The notes under the pieces were generated by a model, which worked only from the letters and a program-made list of their open reading frames with translations, was not told the DNA's origin and made no database searches. 8,513 bases of DNA from an uncultured Collinsella sp. (GTDB taxonomy: Bacteria > Actinomycetota > Coriobacteriia > Coriobacteriales > Coriobacteriaceae), in contig CAUBQN010000063.1 of NCBI GenBank assembly GCA_958438125.1, positions 1 through 8,513 on the forward strand, in the 5' to 3' direction. The position numbers and the translations under genes were made by a program. Below, one piece after another: positions 5,618 through 8,513 of the stretch (positions within the stretch are counted from its first letter, which is position 1; every line of letters begins with the position of its first letter).

Positions 5618-5663
5618 AGTAAAAGTGGTTGGACAGCACATTGATGCACCGTCCAACCACTTT
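5618..5663 (-). terminator. Terminator of trxB
   Basis: AAAGTGGTTGGAC (5622-5634) and GTCCAACCACTTT (5651-5663) form a perfect 13-bp stem with a 16-base loop. On the minus strand the stem runs into TTTTACTTTCC, a suitable T-rich end. It lies 42 bases after the trxB stop and insulates the DUF1836 promoter. TGTTTT on the plus side would allow termination in the other direction as well. Confidence 0.85.
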
Positions 5664-5704
5664 GTTTTAAAAATAGCAACCTTACATAAGATATATTATC
5701 GTAC

Positions 5705-6643
5705 TTAACCGCGGAGAAACGCGTATGCGCTAGTTGCTGCTATGGCTCCGTCAGAAACGGCGGTCACAACCTGACGTAAGCGCTTGGAACGGATATCGCC
5801 AGCGGCAAATAGCCCTGGCGTGCGGGTCGCCATGGATTCATCAGTCAGAATGCCGCCATCAGGCGCCAGATCGACTAGATGCTCAACAAGCTCGGTATGG
5901 GGTTGCGTCCCGGTAAAGACAAAGATGCCAAACGAGCCGGGCTCAAATGACTCGGTATGAGTCTCACCGGATGCATTGTCCTTAAAGGTGATCGTCGTTG
6001 GCATGGCTTCGCCCGAGAGCTCCACAATACTAGTTTGGTACCTAACTGTAATATTGTCCTTTTCGAGCACCTTCTGAACAACACCGTCAGGCGCACGGAA
6101 CTGGTCGCGGCGCAGCACGATGGTCACACTGCTGGCAATATCTGACAGGAACAGCGCCTCTTCGCATGCCGAATTGCCACCACCGAGTACAAAGACCTGT
6201 TTGCCGCGGAAGAACATGCCGTCACATGTTGCGCAATATGAAACGCCACGACCGCGATACGTATCCTCGCCAGCAAAACCTGCCGGACGCGGCGTGGCGC
6301 CCATGCACGCAATGACGCTCTTAGCCTCCGTGTCGCCCATATCATGATGAACGGTAAACAGTGCGGAATCAGCATCATAATCGATGCCCGTTACCATACT
6401 CCATTCAACCTGCGCACCCAGGCCTTCTGCATGCTGCTGAAAGCGTTCACCCAGCTCTGCACCACTTAGCAGCGGAATACCGGGATAATTCTCGATCTCG
6501 TTGGTTGTGGCGATCTGTCCACCCGACATGCCCTGCTCAATCACAGTCGTCGTCAGGTTGGCACGCGCAGCGTAAATGGCGGCAGCATAGCCCGCGGGGC
6601 CTCCACCGATAATCGCAACATCAATCGGCTGATCGGTAGTCAT
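5705..6643 (-). CDS. trxB: Thioredoxin reductase (FAD/NADPH)
   Basis: Cytosolic flavoenzyme that passes electrons from NADPH through FAD and a redox disulfide to thioredoxin. The product is 312 aa from the ATG at 6643, supported by GAGAGGA shortly upstream; in-frame starts at 6685 and 6718 have no comparable site. The FAD-binding GGGPAG is at 13-18, the redox motif CATC at 137-140 (C137 and C140) followed by DGMFFRGK, the nucleotide-binding GGGNSACEEALFL at 154-166, and the second FAD motif GLFAAGDIRSKRLRQV at 277-292. The usual NADPH segment H-R-R-x3-R reads LRRDQFR at 177-183, so the histidine is leucine while the phosphate-binding arginines remain. Length and motif order are normal for low-molecular-weight bacterial TrxR. 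Transcribed alone, divergent from the glycosyltransferase gene, with its own terminator. No thioredoxin gene is in the window. Confidence 0.95.
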   Translation of the reverse strand: MTTDQPIDVAIIGGGPAGYAAAIYAARANLTTTVIEQGMSGGQIATTNEIENYPGIPLLSGAELGERFQQHAEGLGAQVEWSMVTGIDYDADSALFTVHHDMGDTEAKSVIACMGATPRPAGFAGEDTYRGRGVSYCATCDGMFFRGKQVFVLGGGNSACEEALFLSDIASSVTIVLRRDQFRAPDGVVQKVLEKDNITVRYQTSIVELSGEAMPTTITFKDNASGETHTESFEPGSFGIFVFTGTQPHTELVEHLVDLAPDGGILTDESMATRTPGLFAAGDIRSKRLRQVVTAVSDGAIAATSAYAFLRG

Positions 6644-6760
6644 GGAATATCCTCTCGTCGATACATTGACGTTCTTTGCGCTCATACCCAAATTTACGTG
6701 AACATGACACTCATGCACTACAATGATAAATCGCGTAACAAAGCTGAAGGGGAGTTATCG
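6644..6760. promoter_or_regulatory. Divergent promoter region of trxB and the glycosyltransferase gene
   Basis: The 117 bases between the two start codons must hold both promoters. On the plus strand ATGACA (6704-6709) resembles a -35 box, and TACAAT (6719-6724) resembles a -10, but the two do not fit each other in spacing. GATAAA (6725-6730) is 15 bases from ATGACA. On the minus strand GTGTCA and TATGAG are separated by 18 bases. None is convincing, so I mark the region and not exact boxes. Confidence 0.4.
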
Positions 6761-8062
6761 ATGGATCAAACGCAGACGAGCAATAGCGCTCCCCTGCCCA
6801 TGCAAGCCACTCCCCAACCGGAGCAAATGACCGTTTTACCTGCACAAAAACCCCTGGTAACCATTGTGCACGCATCGGTTGGATCGGGCCACAAAGCCGC
6901 CGCCAACGCGATTGCACAAGCATTTGACCTTATCCGCGGCACCAAGGGAATCCCTGAGGATATTGAGATCGAAGTCCTAGATATCCTCGATTTTGGACGC
7001 ATTAGGTTCGACGGTAATAAAACAGCAGCGTCGTTTACCGGCGCCACGCGTCCCATTTACGACCTGACCTGGCGATATACGCTTACAGGACATCTGCTCT
7101 GGGGCGGCGGCACAGCATGGTCACGAATTATGTTCCCCGCCTTCAACGAATACGTCCGGACCCGCAGGCCCATAGCCGTGGTCGCAACACACATTACGGC
7201 GGCCAACGTCGCTGTGGGCGCCCGCGTCATCACGGGTATCGATTACCCGGTCATCTGCGTGCCGACCGATTACGAAGTCGAAGGCTTTTGGCCCCACAAG
7301 GACACCGACCTATTCTGTGTAGCCAACGAGTTTATGGCCGAAACGCTGCGCCCGCGCAAGGTTCCCGAGACTAAAATCCGCATCACAGGCATCCCCATCC
7401 GCACCGGGTTTGATACGGACTATAATCGCGAGGAAGAACTCGAGAAGTTCCATCTCCCCGCTGACAAGACCGTTGTGTTGGTGATGGCTGGTGCCAGTTT
7501 GCCTCAACCGTACGTTCGCTTTCGCGCGGAGATGGACCGCACCCTCCCCTTCCTGCGCAGTTTCGAGGACATGCACTTTATCTTTTTGCCGGGCAAAGAC
7601 ACCGAATATGCCACCCGTCTCAAGACGCTATTCGACGCCATGAAGCTCAACAACGTCACGGTACTGGACTACGTGGACGACATGGCGGCCCTCATGCACG
7701 GCTGCGACCTGGCAATCCTCAAATCGGGCGGGCTCACCGTCACCGAGTGCCTGTGCGCACATCTGCCGATGATCCTGCTGGGCAAATCATACGGTCAGGA
7801 AAAGGCCAACACCACGATGCTCACCGGCATGGGCGCCAGCATGCATGTCACCACCGCACGAGAACTCATCGTAACCCTACGTCACTTGCACGACCATCCC
7901 GAATCACTCAAAGCCCTACTCATCAACGGCGAAGTACTACGCCGCCCTCACGCTGCCAAAGACATCGCCATCGCAACCATGGAGCTCGTAGGCAAGCCCC
8001 AAAAGCGCAAACGAGCCTTCTGCCGCTTCTACTGGGGCGGAAAGCCCGCGCATATCCGCTAG
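6761..8062 (+). CDS. MGDG synthase-type glycosyltransferase (UgtP-like, GT28)
   Basis: Predicted to transfer a sugar from a nucleotide sugar to diacylglycerol or a similar lipid at the inner face of the membrane, giving membrane glycolipid. The product is 433 aa from the ATG at 6761, chosen because AAGGGGAG (6747-6754) is six bases upstream; earlier in-frame starts have no such site. Residues 1-30 are Gln/Pro-rich and look disordered. The N-terminal lipid-acceptor domain begins with VTIVHASVGSGHKAAANAI (33-51), the signature of the MGDG_synth family. It continues through VATHITAANV (141-150) and VPTDYEVEGFWPH (167-179). The C-terminal nucleotide-sugar domain shows VMAGASL (241-247), the conserved AILKSGGLTVTECL (318-331) and GQEKANTTML (345-354). 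The last 20 residues are strongly basic and could bind anionic lipid. The family is clear. Sugar, acceptor and physiological role are not visible. A palindromic repeat starts 11 bases after the stop. Confidence 0.87.
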   Translation: MDQTQTSNSAPLPMQATPQPEQMTVLPAQKPLVTIVHASVGSGHKAAANAIAQAFDLIRGTKGIPEDIEIEVLDILDFGRIRFDGNKTAASFTGATRPIYDLTWRYTLTGHLLWGGGTAWSRIMFPAFNEYVRTRRPIAVVATHITAANVAVGARVITGIDYPVICVPTDYEVEGFWPHKDTDLFCVANEFMAETLRPRKVPETKIRITGIPIRTGFDTDYNREEELEKFHLPADKTVVLVMAGASLPQPYVRFRAEMDRTLPFLRSFEDMHFIFLPGKDTEYATRLKTLFDAMKLNNVTVLDYVDDMAALMHGCDLAILKSGGLTVTECLCAHLPMILLGKSYGQEKANTTMLTGMGASMHVTTARELIVTLRHLHDHPESLKALLINGEVLRRPHAAKDIAIATMELVGKPQKRKRAFCRFYWGGKPAHIR

Positions 8063-8072
8063 TCGAATGTCC

Positions 8073-8176
8073 GCCGCTCTGCCGGAGCCGCCCTTATATC
8101 ATTCCATGCTCAAACATTCTCGCTTCGCTGCGAAACTGCGCGTGGAACGATATAAGGGCGGCTCCAGCAGAGCGGC
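8073..8176 (+). repeat. Long imperfect palindrome, copy 1 of a repeat family
   Basis: Left arm 8073-8109 and right arm 8140-8176 pair over 37 positions with two mismatches and one G-T wobble, around a 30-base loop (8110-8139). The loop and the inner 14 bp of stem recur, inverted, at 8456-8513. The outer 22-23 bp (CCGCTCTGC, then GGAGCCGCCCTT on the left) are specific to this copy. It begins 11 bases after the glycosyltransferase stop. It lacks a good T-tract, so it may act as a REP-like 3' mRNA structure or an insertion-type element; termination is less likely. Confidence 0.75.
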
Positions 8177-8201
8177 TGCGTTTACTTACTAGCAGCTACT
8201 T

Positions 8202-8307
8202 CGGTATCCCCTCCATTAGAACCTGCAAAGGTAAAACAGGAAAATATAAATACAGTAAGCCGATGCGACAAAGGCGGTATCCCTTTGCCGCATACTAACT
8301 AGAACCT
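8202..8307 (+). repeat. Degenerate direct repeat CGGTATCCC ... TAGAACCT
   Basis: CGGTATCCC occurs at 8202-8210 and 8275-8283, each followed by TAGAACCT (8217-8224 and 8300-8307). The second unit holds ten more bases between the two words, which include the right arm of the 8263-8293 hairpin. This looks like an old tandem duplication with an insertion, though chance is not excluded. Confidence 0.4.
8263..8293 (-). repeat. 12-bp hairpin in the 3' spacer
   Basis: ATGCGACAAAGG (8263-8274) and CCTTTGCCGCAT (8282-8293) pair at 11 of 12 positions around a 7-base loop. On the minus strand the odd position becomes a G-U pair, so the structure is complete in a minus-strand transcript. No T-tract follows closely on either side. 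Confidence 0.45.
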
Positions 8308-8392
8308 AAAACACATTCCCGGTTAGGATTTACAAGGATGTAGTCCAGCTAATAGAGAGTCAGAACAACAAACAAGTCGTAATTATATTGAT

Positions 8393-8438
8393 GAGGCCCA
8401 CCGCGCAAGTCGAAATACATATTCAAGTATGTGGCCTC
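8393..8438. repeat. Small bulged inverted repeat
   Basis: GAGGCC(C)AC at 8393-8401 pairs with GTGGCCTC at 8431-8438 with one bulged C, enclosing about 29 bases. It lies just outside the outer arm of repeat copy 2. Confidence 0.35.
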
Positions 8439-8440
8439 TC

Positions 8441-8513
8441 ACCCGGGGCCCACACATATCGTCCCGCGCGCAGTTTCGCAGCGTAGCGAGAATGTTTGAG
8501 CACGGGATGATAT
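8441..8513 (-). repeat. Palindromic repeat, copy 2, cut by the window end
   Basis: On the minus strand 8513-8456 repeats the core of copy 1: a 14-bp inner stem (arms 8500-8513 and 8456-8469) and a 30-base loop (8470-8499) identical to copy 1 at 29 of 30 bases. The adjoining bases 8441-8455 (ACCCGGGGCCCACAC) should be one arm of an outer stem whose partner lies past the window edge. Confidence 0.7.

Larger units (their letters stand above)
8177..8440. other. Gene-free, AT-richer spacer between the two palindromic repeats
   Basis: I find no convincing gene, tRNA or promoter-gene pair here. Reading frames through it lack ribosome sites and family motifs. It is visibly richer in A and T than the flanking genes and holds degenerate direct repeats (CGGTATCCC at 8202 and 8275; TAGAACCT at 8217 and 8300) and two hairpins (8263-8293 and 8393-8438). 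It may be the body of a non-autonomous element or decayed sequence. Confidence 0.5.

Noticed and set aside
6020..6040. ATACTAGTTTGG inside trxB as a third copy of the degV/DUF1836 motif
   Set aside because: Only a short ACTAGT-centred match within coding sequence; the spacer and right half-site do not fit.
6644..6718. Upstream starts for trxB (6718 and 6685)
   Set aside because: The extra residues are not TrxB-like and lack a good ribosome site. The start at 6643 has GAGAGGA and gives the normal length.
7747..8298. 183-aa plus-strand frame overlapping the end of the glycosyltransferase gene and running into the repeat
   Set aside because: Strongly basic composition typical of a shadow frame, no ribosome site, and it crosses the palindromic repeat. 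The glycosyltransferase motifs lie in the other frame.
8298..8350. Possible tRNA-like pairing (CCTAA with TTAGG)
   Set aside because: Only five pairs; no T-loop consensus, anticodon arm or acceptor stem on either strand.
8073..8513. CRISPR array
   Set aside because: Only two copies, in opposite orientation, about 280 bases apart; no regular repeat-spacer pattern.

Overview
The window looks like chromosome from an anaerobic actinobacterium of the class Coriobacteriia. Collinsella or a close relative is my best guess. The grounds are GC-rich coding sequence, an Actinobacteria-type garA-ftsR pair beside a pgsA-like gene, and a mix with families also common in Firmicutes (DegV, DUF1836, a PcsB-like NlpC/P60 protein). 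The genus is inference from gene content, not a database match. All but about 600 bases is ordinary housekeeping sequence. I see no transposase, phage gene, CRISPR array, tRNA or rRNA.

Layout. Bases 18-2675 (+) hold a run of closely spaced genes: a CDP-alcohol phosphatidyltransferase (PgsA-like), a GarA/OdhI-like FHA protein, an FtsR-like MerR regulator, and apt, whose last ~30 codons are displaced by a one-base frameshift. A secreted coiled-coil NlpC/P60 peptidoglycan hydrolase follows at 2708-3835 (+) and ends in a hairpin terminator. A DegV-family fatty-acid-binding protein (4000-4866, +) converges on a DUF1836 MerR-like regulator (4938-5549, -), and the two share a strong bidirectional terminator. 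Thioredoxin reductase trxB (5705-6643, -) has its own terminator and is divergent from a MGDG-synthase-type glycosyltransferase (6761-8062, +). The last 450 bases carry no gene. They hold two inverted copies of a palindromic repeat, the second cut by the window edge, with several smaller repeats between them.

How the parts fit. The first block joins phospholipid synthesis, a phospho-switch FHA protein and a cell-division/growth regulator. The same gene types lie near each other in mycobacteria (pgsA2, garA, Rv1828). The degV/DUF1836 pair appears linked by regulation: a near-identical 25-bp inverted repeat (22 of 25 bases) lies upstream of each gene. This suggests that the DUF1836 protein controls itself and degV, and so may connect exogenous fatty-acid use to gene expression. 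The glycosyltransferase probably makes membrane glycolipid, so lipid and envelope functions recur through the window.

Most worth a second look: (1) the shared degV/DUF1836 operator candidate; (2) the terminal palindromic repeat family, whose two copies show two compensatory base-pair changes in the stem; (3) the GarA-like N-terminal phospho-switch in a presumably anaerobic lineage; (4) the apt frameshift.
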